NCBI GenBank assembly: GCA_028870355.1
Contig: JAGWPU010000154.1
Location: forward strand, 1 to 39,758
Length of the DNA: 39,758 nt
Direction: 5' to 3'
From: Gammaproteobacteria bacterium
Lineage (GTDB): Bacteria > Pseudomonadota > Gammaproteobacteria > Steroidobacterales > Steroidobacteraceae
Numbering within the stretch: the first letter of the stretch is position 1; every line of letters begins with the position of its first letter. The notes beneath the pieces were generated by a model, which was not told the DNA's origin, searched no databases, and saw only the letters and a list, made by a program, of their open reading frames with translations. Position numbers and translations under genes: made by a program. Positions 17,017 to 25,005 of this stretch are shown here, one piece after another.

Positions 17017-18864
17017 ATGCACATCCCCCGACTGATCGTCGCCGCCCTCCTCGTGCCGATGCTCGCGATCGCGGCGCCCCCATCGACATCGCCGACGCCG
17101 CCAGGCAGCGCCGCGTCGCCGTCGGCGACGGCGACGCGCACGCTGCATCGCCTGTTCCGTCGCGACTGGGATCGCCGGATGCGTGAACATCCCCTGACCG
17201 CCTCCGACCTCGGCGATCGCCGCTTCAACGGCCGGTGGCCGGACCGCAGCCTCGCGGCGATCCAGCGCGCTCACCGTGCGGACCTCGAAACCCTCGCGGC
17301 ACTGCACCGGATCGACCGCGCGGCGCTCGATCCGCAGGATCGGATCAGCTACGACCTGTTCGAATGGCAACACGAGGACGCGCTGGATGCGTACCGGTTC
17401 CACGAATATCTGTTCCCGTTGAACCAGCTCGGCGGGATCCAGACCGCCGGCGACTACGCGCAGACGCTTCGATTCACGACGCGGAAGGACTACGCCGACT
17501 GGTTGAGCCGGTTGCGCACGTTCGGCACGTACATGGATCAGACGATCGCGCTGCTGCGGCTCGGCATCGCCGACGGTTACACGCTGCCGCGCGTCGTCGC
17601 CGCACGCATCCCGCCGCAGATCGCGCTGAACGTCGTCGCCGATCCCGCGCGCAGTCCCTTCTACGCGCCGTTCGCGAAGATCCCCACGACGATCGATGCG
17701 GCCGATGCCGCGCGGCTGCAGGCCGAGGCGCGCACCGCGATCGCGACCGTGGTCGTGCCCGCCTATCGCCGGCTCGGCCGATTCTTCGCCGACGACTACC
17801 TGCCGCATTGCCGGACGAGCATCGCCGCCGACGCGTTGCCCGATGGACCGGCCTACTACGCATACCTGGTGCGTCACTTCACGACGACGAACCTGACGCC
17901 GGCGCAGGTGCATGCGATCGGTCTCGCGAAAGTCGCGCAGATCCACCGGCAGATGCTCGCGATCATCCGCGAGGTCCACTTCGCCGGCGGATTCCAGGCG
18001 TTCCTGCGGTATCTGCGGACCTCGCCGCGTTTCTATTACAGGAACCCCGCGCACCTGCTCGAAGCCTACGAGGCGCAGGCGAAGATCATCGACCCGCTGC
18101 TGGTCACGGAATTCCACCGGCTACCGCGGATTCCGTGGGGCATCAAGGTGATCCCGGCCGACCAGGCGCCGAACACCTACCCGGCGTACTCCTATCCGCC
18201 GGCCGCGGACGGCAGCCGCGCCGCCTACATGTTCGTGAATCTGTACAAGCCGCAGACGCGGCCGAAGTACGAGATCCCGGTCCTCACCTGTCACGAGGGC
18301 CGGCCGGGCCATGCGCTGCAACTGTCGCTCGCAACCGAGATGCGCGGATTGCCGAAGTTCCGGCGCTTCGGCTACTACAACGCGTACGGCGAAGGCTGGG
18401 CGCTCTACGCCGAGGTGCTCTGCGGGGAGATGGGTGTCTACCGAACGCCCTACCAGCGCTTCGGTGCACTGTCCTATCAGAGCTGGCGCGCGGTGCGGCT
18501 GGTCGTCGACACGGGGATTCATTCCGAGGGCTGGACGCGGCAGCAGGCGGTCGACTACATGAAGGCGAACACGGCCCTGAGCGACCAGAACATCCAAACC
18601 GAGGTGGACCGCTACATCGCGTGGCCCGGGCAGTCGCTGTCGTACATGATCGGCGAAATGACGATCCTGAAGCTGCGCGCGGAGGCGCAGCACGCGCTCG
18701 GGCCCCGCTTCGACATCAAGTCGTTCAACGACGAGATCCTGTCGGGCGGCACGCTGCCGATGAGCGTGTTGAGCCGCGCGGTGCACGCCTGGATCGCGCG
18801 CACCGCGGCGAACGCGCCCGCGACGGCGCCGACCGGCGTCGCGGCGCCCGCCGAGCCGCGCTGA
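17017..18864 (+). CDS. Secreted DUF885 protein, probable metallopeptidase-like
   Basis: The 615-residue protein has a Sec signal peptide (about 1-20) and a low-complexity Ser/Pro/Thr spacer to residue 40. The helical DUF885 domain follows. Diagnostic motifs are HEGRPGHALQ (426-435) and YGEGWALYAE (457-466). Together these supply two His and a Glu, as in zincin-like active sites, and VDTGIHSEGWTRQQAVDY follows at about 500. DUF885 proteins are uncharacterised or thought to be peptidases; catalysis is inferred from the motif layout. Usual family length is 550-620, so it appears complete. It follows the AsmA gene by 18 bases and converges on an aminotransferase gene across a hairpin. Confidence 0.9.
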   Translation: MHIPRLIVAALLVPMLAIAAPPSTSPTPPGSAASPSATATRTLHRLFRRDWDRRMREHPLTASDLGDRRFNGRWPDRSLAAIQRAHRADLETLAALHRIDRAALDPQDRISYDLFEWQHEDALDAYRFHEYLFPLNQLGGIQTAGDYAQTLRFTTRKDYADWLSRLRTFGTYMDQTIALLRLGIADGYTLPRVVAARIPPQIALNVVADPARSPFYAPFAKIPTTIDAADAARLQAEARTAIATVVVPAYRRLGRFFADDYLPHCRTSIAADALPDGPAYYAYLVRHFTTTNLTPAQVHAIGLAKVAQIHRQMLAIIREVHFAGGFQAFLRYLRTSPRFYYRNPAHLLEAYEAQAKIIDPLLVTEFHRLPRIPWGIKVIPADQAPNTYPAYSYPPAADGSRAAYMFVNLYKPQTRPKYEIPVLTCHEGRPGHALQLSLATEMRGLPKFRRFGYYNAYGEGWALYAEVLCGEMGVYRTPYQRFGALSYQSWRAVRLVVDTGIHSEGWTRQQAVDYMKANTALSDQNIQTEVDRYIAWPGQSLSYMIGEMTILKLRAEAQHALGPRFDIKSFNDEILSGGTLPMSVLSRAVHAWIARTAANAPATAPTGVAAPAEPR

Positions 18865-18868
18865 CCGG

Positions 18869-18898
18869 CGCTGACCCGCGGTCTCACCGCGCTCAGCG
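18869..18898. terminator. Bipartite hairpin between convergent genes
   Basis: An outer stem CGCTGA/TCAGCG and an inner stem CGCGGT/ACCGCG with a 3-base loop form a near-continuous 12-bp hairpin with a small bulge. It spans the 28-base gap between the DUF885 stop (18864) and the aminotransferase stop (18893). No U-run is present on either strand. Confidence 0.45.
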
Positions 18899-20245
18899 TG
18901 CCGAGGCGACCGCGCTCGCTTCGAGGAGGCTCGTCTCGAGGATTTCGATCGCCTCGTCGACGTCGCCGCTCGAGATCATCAACGGCGGCATGAAGCGCAC
19001 GGTGCTCTGTCCGCACGAGAGCAGGATCAAGCCGTTCTCGAACGCGCGACGGATCAGCGCATCGCACAGCGTGCGTGCCGGCTCCCGGCCGGCGCGATCG
19101 ACGACCAGCTCCATGCCGATCATCAGACCGCGTCCGCGCACCTCGCCGATCACGTCGTGATGCGCCATCAGTGCGCGCAACCGCTCCATGAAGTAGGCCC
19201 CGACGCGTGCGGCATTGTCGCAATACCCGCGCTCGACGAGTTCCAGGGTCGCCAGGGCCGCCGCGCAGCACACCGGGTTGCCGCCGTAGGTATTGCCGTG
19301 GGCGCCCCGCGTCCATTTCGACATGATCGAGGCCTTCGCGACCACCATGCCGATCGGCATGCCGCTGCCGAGGCCCTTCGCGAGCGTGACCACGTCCGGC
19401 TCGACGCCCCAATGCTCGCACGCAAACATCTTGCCCGTCCGGCCGACACCCGACTGGACTTCATCGAAGATCAGCAGGATGCCGTGCCGGTCGCACAGCG
19501 CGCGCAGTCCGGCGAGGAAGCCGTCCGGCGGGACGAGATAACCGCCCTCGCCCTGGATCGGCTCGACCAGGATCGCCGCGACCTCGCTCGGCGGCAGGTT
19601 GCTCGCGAACAGCACGTCCTCGATGTACCGTAGCACCGCCCGGCCCTGATCGGCGCCCGCGAAGAGCGGCCGGTACTCGTTCGGGTACGGCACGTGGGTG
19701 ACACCGGGCATCGTCGGGAAGAAGCCCTTCTGCTGGGTGTACTTGCTCGCGGTGAACGACAGCGAGCCCATCGTGCGCCCGTGGAACCCCCCGAGGAAGC
19801 CGATGAACCGCGATCGTCCGGTCACGTACCGGGCGAGCTTCAGCGCGCCCTCGACGGCCTCGGTGCCGGACTGGGCGAAGAAGCTCATCACCGGCTCGTG
19901 CATGGGCGCCAGATCGTTGATGCGCTCGCCGAGCCGCACCTGCCCCTCGTGCCAGTAATCGGACGAGATGTGCAGGAACTTGTCCGCCGCGTCCTTGATC
20001 GCCTGCACCACCTGCGGGTGGCTGTGACCCGTGCTGCAGACCGCGATGCCGGCCGCGAAGTCGAGGAACCGGTTGCCGTCGACGTCCCAGATCTCCGCGC
20101 CGCGGCCATGCGACATCACGAACGGGTAGTCCCGCGGATAGGACGGGGAAACGACCTTCGTATCCCGCGCAAGGAGCGCGCGAGCCTTCGGTCCGGGCAA
20201 TTCGGTCACGATGCGTTGCGTTTTCATCTCGGTCTCCGACGTCAT
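18893..20245 (-). CDS. Class III aminotransferase (ornithine/GABA/acetylornithine type)
   Basis: This PLP enzyme moves a terminal amino group to a keto acid. The 450-residue sequence has SGTEA (126-130) for phosphate contact, Glu228 in VEPIQGEGG, Asp261 in FDEVQSGVGRTG, and the PLP lysine Lys290 in TLAKGLGSG. The opening TELPGPKARALLARD resembles the GABA/ornithine aminotransferases of archaeal type more than BioA or GSA mutase. The start at 20245 overlaps the dehydrogenase stop (ATGA). An alternative ATG at 20227 has GGAG six bases upstream and would remove six residues. It is the last gene of the operon with the dehydrogenase and a second aminotransferase. With a P5C-dehydrogenase-like partner, ornithine to glutamate semialdehyde is the most attractive reaction, and GABA the main alternative. 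Confidence 0.88.
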   Translation of the reverse strand: MTSETEMKTQRIVTELPGPKARALLARDTKVVSPSYPRDYPFVMSHGRGAEIWDVDGNRFLDFAAGIAVCSTGHSHPQVVQAIKDAADKFLHISSDYWHEGQVRLGERINDLAPMHEPVMSFFAQSGTEAVEGALKLARYVTGRSRFIGFLGGFHGRTMGSLSFTASKYTQQKGFFPTMPGVTHVPYPNEYRPLFAGADQGRAVLRYIEDVLFASNLPPSEVAAILVEPIQGEGGYLVPPDGFLAGLRALCDRHGILLIFDEVQSGVGRTGKMFACEHWGVEPDVVTLAKGLGSGMPIGMVVAKASIMSKWTRGAHGNTYGGNPVCCAAALATLELVERGYCDNAARVGAYFMERLRALMAHHDVIGEVRGRGLMIGMELVVDRAGREPARTLCDALIRRAFENGLILLSCGQSTVRFMPPLMISSGDVDEAIEILETSLLEASAVASAR

Positions 20246-21807
20246 TCCACCACGGTCTGCGACTGCTCGCGCAGGTACTGCGGCAGGTAATAAAACGATC
20301 CGATCGCCTTGTTGGTCGAGCCCGAGCCCTTCCAGCCGGCGAACGCCTGGTACCACGGCCACGCGCCGGTGGTCGCACCCTGCGGTCGATTGACGTACAC
20401 GGTGCCCGCCTCGACGTGTTCGAGGAAGTACGCGGCATCGGCCGCGTCGCCGTAGCAGCCCGCAGTGAGGCCGAGCGACGAGGCATTCGCTCGGGCGACG
20501 CCCTCGGCGAAACTCGCGACCGGCGCGATCATCAGGATCGGCAGGAACATTTCGCGATCGAACAGCGGATGCCCGGGCGGCGCCGTCGCGATCGTCGGCG
20601 CGACGTAGCATCCGCTGCCGAACGCACCCCCGGTGAGCCGCCGACCGCCCTCGAGGATCCGGGCACCCTGGCCACCGAGCTCGCGCGCGTAGCCGAGGTA
20701 ACTCTCGACCGCCCGCTCGTTGATCACGGGTCCCATCCAGTGATCGCGATGCGTCGGGTCACCGATGCGCAGTGCCCGCGTCGCGTCGACGAGTCGCTCG
20801 ATCAGGCGCGGCGCGAGCGACTCGACGACGTAGACCCGCGACAGCGCCGAGCACTTCTGACCGCTCAGCCCGAAGGCGGAACGCACGATCCCCGGAACGG
20901 CGCGCTCGAGGTCCGTCGCCGCACCGACGATGCACGCGTTCTTGCCGCCCATCTCGGCGATGCAGGGCCGCGGCCAGGCACCCGCGACCATGCGGCGGCA
21001 CAGGCTCATGCCCACGTCGTGCGAGCCGGTGAACGTGATCCCGGACACGTCGGGGTGTCCGACCAGCGCCTCGCCCGCTTCGGCGCCGCTGCCGGTCACC
21101 AGATTGAACACCCCGGGCGGATAGCCGGCATCGCGAATGCAATCCGCGAGCAGCCGCGTCGCCCACGGCGTGTCGGTCGCGCCCTTCGCGACCACGGTAT
21201 TGCCCGTGACCAGCGCCGCCGCGGTCGGTCCCCCGGCGAGCGCCAGCGGGAAGTTGAACGGCGAGATCACGGCCCAGACACCGTGCGGCTTCAGCACGCT
21301 GCGATTGCGCGAGCGCGGTCCCTTGACCGGATCGTCCGCGAGCGTCCGGTCGAACCCCTCGTAACGCAGGAAGTCCTCGGCGTATCCGCTGAAGAAGTCC
21401 GCCGTCTCCTGGGTCTCCCCGAGGGCCTCCATCCGGTTCTTGCCGACCTCGAGGCTGAGCGCCGCGGCGATCGAATAGACCCGCTCCTCGATGAGCGCCG
21501 CCACGCGACGCGACAAGCGCACCCGCTCCGCGACCGGCGTCGCGCGCCAGGCCGGAAACGCCGCCTTCGCCGCCGCGACCGCCGCCGCGACCTGCGCCCG
21601 GTCCGCGGTCCCGAACCGTCCGAGCAGCGTTGCGTCGATCGGGCTGCGATTCTCGACCGCGCCCGCCCCGTCGACGTCGCGACCGCCGACGTGCAATGGG
21701 TGGGTCGCGCCGAGCGCGGCCCGCCGGTCGCGCAGCGCCGCGTCGAAGCGCTGGTGCATTTCCTCGGGCGGGTCGAACATCGTCGAATAGGTCAGCTTGA
21801 AACTCAT
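20242..21807 (-). CDS. Aldehyde dehydrogenase, glutamate-semialdehyde (P5C) dehydrogenase-like
   Basis: This NAD(P)-dependent enzyme oxidises a semialdehyde to its acid. In 521 residues it has the oxyanion Asn185 in SPFNFP, a cofactor-region Lys208 in VVAKGATDTP, the nucleotide-binding FTGSHDVG (259-266), the general base Glu285 in EMGGKN, and the nucleophile Cys319 in GQKCSALSR. The length, the GQKCSA active-site context and the C-terminal end (VNRPQGATTGAWPWYQAF, then GWKGSGST and YYLPQYLREQSQT) are features of the P5C dehydrogenase branch. Succinate-semialdehyde dehydrogenases are shorter and differ at the end. Both ends overlap neighbours as ATGA (20242-20245 and 21804-21807), so the three proteins are probably made in fixed ratio. 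The true aldehyde is undetermined. Confidence 0.88.
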   Translation of the reverse strand: MSFKLTYSTMFDPPEEMHQRFDAALRDRRAALGATHPLHVGGRDVDGAGAVENRSPIDATLLGRFGTADRAQVAAAVAAAKAAFPAWRATPVAERVRLSRRVAALIEERVYSIAAALSLEVGKNRMEALGETQETADFFSGYAEDFLRYEGFDRTLADDPVKGPRSRNRSVLKPHGVWAVISPFNFPLALAGGPTAAALVTGNTVVAKGATDTPWATRLLADCIRDAGYPPGVFNLVTGSGAEAGEALVGHPDVSGITFTGSHDVGMSLCRRMVAGAWPRPCIAEMGGKNACIVGAATDLERAVPGIVRSAFGLSGQKCSALSRVYVVESLAPRLIERLVDATRALRIGDPTHRDHWMGPVINERAVESYLGYARELGGQGARILEGGRRLTGGAFGSGCYVAPTIATAPPGHPLFDREMFLPILMIAPVASFAEGVARANASSLGLTAGCYGDAADAAYFLEHVEAGTVYVNRPQGATTGAWPWYQAFAGWKGSGSTNKAIGSFYYLPQYLREQSQTVVE

Positions 21808-23135
21808 GTCCAGTCGAACTCCCCTAGCAGTCGATCCAGCAGCGCGAGTGCATCCGCGAGCTCGCGCTCGCCGATCACCAGCGGCGGCGCGAGGATGATC
21901 AGGTTCCCGCGTGCCGCGAACGAAACGCCCGCGTCGCGCCCCCGGTCGATCAGCGCACGCAGCGACGGGTGCAGCGTCGGCCACGGGGCGAGCGGCGCAC
22001 GCGTCGCGCGGTCCCGCACCAGCTCGAGCACCGCGAACAGGCCGGCGCCACCGCGCACCTCGCCGATGACCGGATGCCGTGCCGCGATTCCATCGAGCAC
22101 CGAGCGCATCGTGGCACCGAGCCGGCGGGAGCGCTCGATCAGACCGTCCTCCTCGTACGCCCGGACCGCCGCGACGCCCGCGGCGCACGCGAGCGGATGT
22201 CCGCAGTACGTGAGACCGGTATAGAGCATCGTGTGCTCGAGCGGCGCCGCCACTCCCGCCGAGAGCACGACCGCACCGAGTGGCACGTGCGCGCCGGTGA
22301 GTCCCTTCGCGAGCGTCATCAAGTCGGGTCTGCCCGCCTCGCCGTGGCGCTGCCATGCGAACCACTCGCCGCAGCGGCCGAACCCGCTCATCACCTCGTC
22401 GGCGATCAGGTAGACGCCGCGCTGCGCGGTCTCCTCGCGAAGGCGTGGCCAGAAGTTCTCCGGCGCGACGATCCCGTTGGTGCCCGCGTTCGGCTCCATC
22501 AGGACCGCCGCGACCGCGCCAGCGCCCGCCGCGTCGATCACCTCGGCGACCCGCACGGCCGCCGCGACACCGCAATCCTGGTCGTTGGTCGTGCCGAACG
22601 GGCAACGGTACGCGTACGGCGGCGGCACCCGCAGCACGCCGAACGACGCCGCATCGACCTGGCTCTCGGTCCGCGAGTCTCCCGACAAGGCCATCGCCGC
22701 GTAGCTCGCGCCATGGTACGAGCGTTCGCGCGTGATCACGCGGCCGCGCGCCTTGCGGCTCGCCTGGCGCGCGAACTTGACCGCGTGCTCGTTCGCATCC
22801 GCGCCGCCGAGCGTGAAGAACACGCGTCCGCCATCGAACCCGCTCTTCTCCAGCAGAAGCTGGGCGAGCCGTGCCCGGGGTTCGGCACCCCACGCCGCGG
22901 TCACGAAACACAGCGTCGCGGCCTGCTCCTGGATCGCGCGCACCACCCTGGGGTGCTGGTGCCCGAGATTCATGCACTCCGCGAGACTGCTCATGTCGAG
23001 ATATCGGCGACCCTGATCGTCGACGAAGTGCGCACCCTCGCCGCCGACGATCGTCGGCGCGCGCCAATCCGCCTGGACGCACCAGCTGTGCATCACCAGG
23101 CGGCGTTCGATGTCGGCAGGGAACTCGGTGGACAC
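21804..23135 (-). CDS. Class III aminotransferase (omega-amine/taurine/beta-alanine-pyruvate type)
   Basis: The 443-residue PLP enzyme is a distinct subfamily from the other aminotransferase of this operon. Landmarks are LGGADANEHAVK (109-120), SYHG (139-142), Asp246 in ADEVMSGFGRCG, the PLP lysine Lys277 in TLAKGL, and YTGLTYCGHPLACA. These are typical of pyruvate-dependent omega-aminotransferases acting on taurine, beta-alanine or other amines. The start is a GTG at 23135 with no clear Shine-Dalgarno; the next in-frame ATG (residue 15, MHSWCVQ) is where strong family similarity begins and is a realistic alternative. It is the first gene of the operon, divergent from the IclR regulator. Substrate is not resolved. 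Confidence 0.86.
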   Translation of the reverse strand: MSTEFPADIERRLVMHSWCVQADWRAPTIVGGEGAHFVDDQGRRYLDMSSLAECMNLGHQHPRVVRAIQEQAATLCFVTAAWGAEPRARLAQLLLEKSGFDGGRVFFTLGGADANEHAVKFARQASRKARGRVITRERSYHGASYAAMALSGDSRTESQVDAASFGVLRVPPPYAYRCPFGTTNDQDCGVAAAVRVAEVIDAAGAGAVAAVLMEPNAGTNGIVAPENFWPRLREETAQRGVYLIADEVMSGFGRCGEWFAWQRHGEAGRPDLMTLAKGLTGAHVPLGAVVLSAGVAAPLEHTMLYTGLTYCGHPLACAAGVAAVRAYEEDGLIERSRRLGATMRSVLDGIAARHPVIGEVRGGAGLFAVLELVRDRATRAPLAPWPTLHPSLRALIDRGRDAGVSFAARGNLIILAPPLVIGERELADALALLDRLLGEFDWT

Positions 23136-23154
23136 GGGGCGGACCGCGGTGGTT

Positions 23155-23180
23155 GTACGATTAACGAACGTCTAGTACGC
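23155..23180. promoter_or_regulatory. Divergent control region of the aminotransferase operon and IclR gene
   Basis: The 125-base interval 23136-23260 is the only long gap here and is AT-rich in the middle. Two GTACG elements start at 23155 and 23175, 20 bases apart, flanking GATTAACGAACGTCTA. Their two-turn spacing and position suit an operator for the divergently encoded IclR protein. No convincing -35/-10 pair could be assigned on either strand. Confidence 0.3.
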
Positions 23181-23260
23181 TTACCGCACAATTTTAGGCG
23201 ATCCGGAGCGATGCCGTCAAAGCGGCTCGGCGCCGCGATCCGCGAGCGAGGACTCCACCG

Positions 23261-24163
23261 GTGGCGATGTCGGCCCGACGAACGCGCGTTGCGACGGATT
23301 CGCGTGATGCGACGGACGCACTCCGTCCGTCGGCTGCGGACGCGTTCGATCGTGGTCCCGACTACGTGCAGTCGCTGCACCGTGGCCTCGACGTGATCCG
23401 GACGTTCGGGGTCGACCGCCCCGCGCTCTCGCTCTCGCAGATCGCGCGCGAGACCGGCTTGTCGCGCGCGGTGGTGCGGCGGCTCCTGATGACCCTCGGA
23501 TACCTCGGCTACGTCGACAAGCGCGGCCGTGAATTCACGCTGACGCCTCGCGTGCTCGATCTCGGCTACCGCTATCTCTCCTCGCTGCCCTTCGCCCAGT
23601 TCGCGTTGCCGGTGATGGAGCGACTCGCGCAACGCATCGACGAATCCTGCTCGCTCGGCGTGCTCGACGGCTGCGACGTCGTGTACGTCCAGCGCGTCTC
23701 GGTCCGCAAGGTGATGACGATCAACCTGAGCGTCGGCGCGCGACTGCCCGCGTACTGCACCTCGATGGGCCGCGTGCTCGTCGCGAATCTCGCCGTCGCG
23801 GACCGCGAGCGCTGGCTCGCCGGCATCGAGCCGGCGTTCCGGACGCAGTTCACGATCGCCGACCGAACCACCCTCGGCCGGGAGCTCGACCGGGTTCGCG
23901 GTCAGGGCTTCGCGTACGTTCAACAGGAGCTCGAGCTCGGCCTGTGCTCGGTCGCGGTGCCCGTCCACGGTCGCAGCGGCGAGACGATCGCGGCGCTCAA
24001 CGTCGGGCTGCCGTTCGGTCCGGGGGCCCGGGCGCGCGCACTCGGTGAGATCCTCCCGGCATTGCGCCTCGCGTGCCGGGATCTCGACAGCACCTATCCC
24101 GACCGGTCGGACACGGTGGGCTCGGCCGAGCGGATCGATCGGCGGACGGGCAAGGCGGGCTGA
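23261..24163 (+). CDS. IclR-family transcriptional regulator
   Basis: The 300-residue protein has a winged helix-turn-helix (about residues 35-95) opening [16 protein letters not shown], with recognition-helix region [22 protein letters not shown]. The effector-binding IclR domain follows (about 110-280), including [32 protein letters not shown], and [14 protein letters not shown]. The opening is typical of the PcaR/PcaU/PobR subgroup, which control aromatic and related catabolic operons, often as activators. The start is the GTG at 23261 (AGGA nine bases upstream) or the ATG two codons later. Divergence from the aminotransferase operon suggests that operon as target; the effector is unknown. 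Confidence 0.92.
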   Translation: MAMSARRTRVATDSRDATDALRPSAADAFDRGPDYVQSLHRGLDVIRTFGVDRPALSLSQIARETGLSRAVVRRLLMTLGYLGYVDKRGREFTLTPRVLDLGYRYLSSLPFAQFALPVMERLAQRIDESCSLGVLDGCDVVYVQRVSVRKVMTINLSVGARLPAYCTSMGRVLVANLAVADRERWLAGIEPAFRTQFTIADRTTLGRELDRVRGQGFAYVQQELELGLCSVAVPVHGRSGETIAALNVGLPFGPGARARALGEILPALRLACRDLDSTYPDRSDTVGSAERIDRRTGKAG

Positions 24164-24207
24164 GCCCCGGTCTGCGCCTTCCGCGTACGCGGCTGCGCGA
24201 ATCGCCG

Positions 24208-25005
24208 ATGCCGCGCGCGCGTCTCGCGCGCAGAATGTCGCGGAAGCAACCCTCGATCGCGCGCTTGAACACGTCGACGCAAACGACCCTCGCGACGCGG
24301 CCGTCCGCGATACTGGCCGGCCGGAACGTCTCCAAGGTGTATCGCCTCGGTGACGTCGAGGTCCATGCGCTGCGCGGGGTGAGCCTGGAGCTCGGGGCGG
24401 GCGAGTTCGTGGTCCTGCTCGGCGCATCGGGCAGCGGCAAGTCCACGCTCCTGAACATCCTCGGAGGTCTCGACGTGCCGACGAGCGGCGAGGTGCGGTA
24501 TCGAGACCACGTGCTCACCACCGCGACCGACCGTGAGCTGACCCGATATCGGCGCGAGCACGTCGGCTTCGTGTTCCAATTCTTCAATCTCCTGCCGAGC
24601 CTCACCGCGCTCGAGAACGTCGAGCTCGTGACCGAGATCGCCGCAAACCCCCTGCCGGCTGCGGACGTCCTCGGCCGGGTCGGCCTCGCCGACCGGCTGC
24701 GGCACTTCCCCGCCCAGCTCTCGGGCGGGGAACAGCAGCGGGTCGCGATCGCACGCGCGCTCGCGAAGCGTCCCGACATCCTGCTCTGCGACGAACCGAC
24801 CGGGTCGCTCGACTACCCGACCGGGAAAGTCGTGCTCGAGGTCCTCGAGCGCGCGAATCGCGACCTCGGCACCCTCACCGTCGTGATCACCCACAATGCG
24901 GCGATCGCGGCGATGGCCGATCGCGTGATTCGCATCAGCAGCGGCGAGATCGTCGACGTGCAGCACCATGCGACGCGGGCGCGGCCGGAGGACCTGTCGT
25001 GGTGA
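24208..25005 (+). CDS. ABC transporter ATP-binding protein (MacB/LolD-type)
   Basis: The 265-residue ATPase has an N-terminal extension of about 35 basic residues that is absent from most relatives. The core then follows: Walker [11 protein letters not shown] (71-80), the Q-loop [10 protein letters not shown], signature LSGGEQQR (171-178), Walker B LLCDEP (192-197), and the ITHN H-loop. VHALRGVSL before Walker A and the PTGSLD after Walker B place it in the MacB/LolD/FtsE group, which drives extracytoplasmic mechanotransmission or lipoprotein, peptide or drug efflux. The start at ATG 24208 or at ATG 24235 cannot be settled. It begins 44 bases after the IclR gene, and its stop overlaps the permease start (GTGA). 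Confidence 0.92.
   Translation: MPRARLARRMSRKQPSIARLNTSTQTTLATRPSAILAGRNVSKVYRLGDVEVHALRGVSLELGAGEFVVLLGASGSGKSTLLNILGGLDVPTSGEVRYRDHVLTTATDRELTRYRREHVGFVFQFFNLLPSLTALENVELVTEIAANPLPAADVLGRVGLADRLRHFPAQLSGGEQQRVAIARALAKRPDILLCDEPTGSLDYPTGKVVLEVLERANRDLGTLTVVITHNAAIAAMADRVIRISSGEIVDVQHHATRARPEDLSW

Noticed and set aside
14854..18117. A 1087-codon open frame on the minus strand
   Set aside because: It lies antisense to the AsmA-family and DUF885 genes, crosses both of them and the gap between them, and its translation is Arg/Asp/Gln-rich without any recognisable domain. GC-rich codon bias readily creates such shadows.
20242..23082. A 946-codon fusion reading of dehydrogenase and upstream aminotransferase
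   Set aside because: The first part is an out-of-frame reading of the upstream aminotransferase; the dehydrogenase starts cleanly at 21807 with an ATGA overlap.
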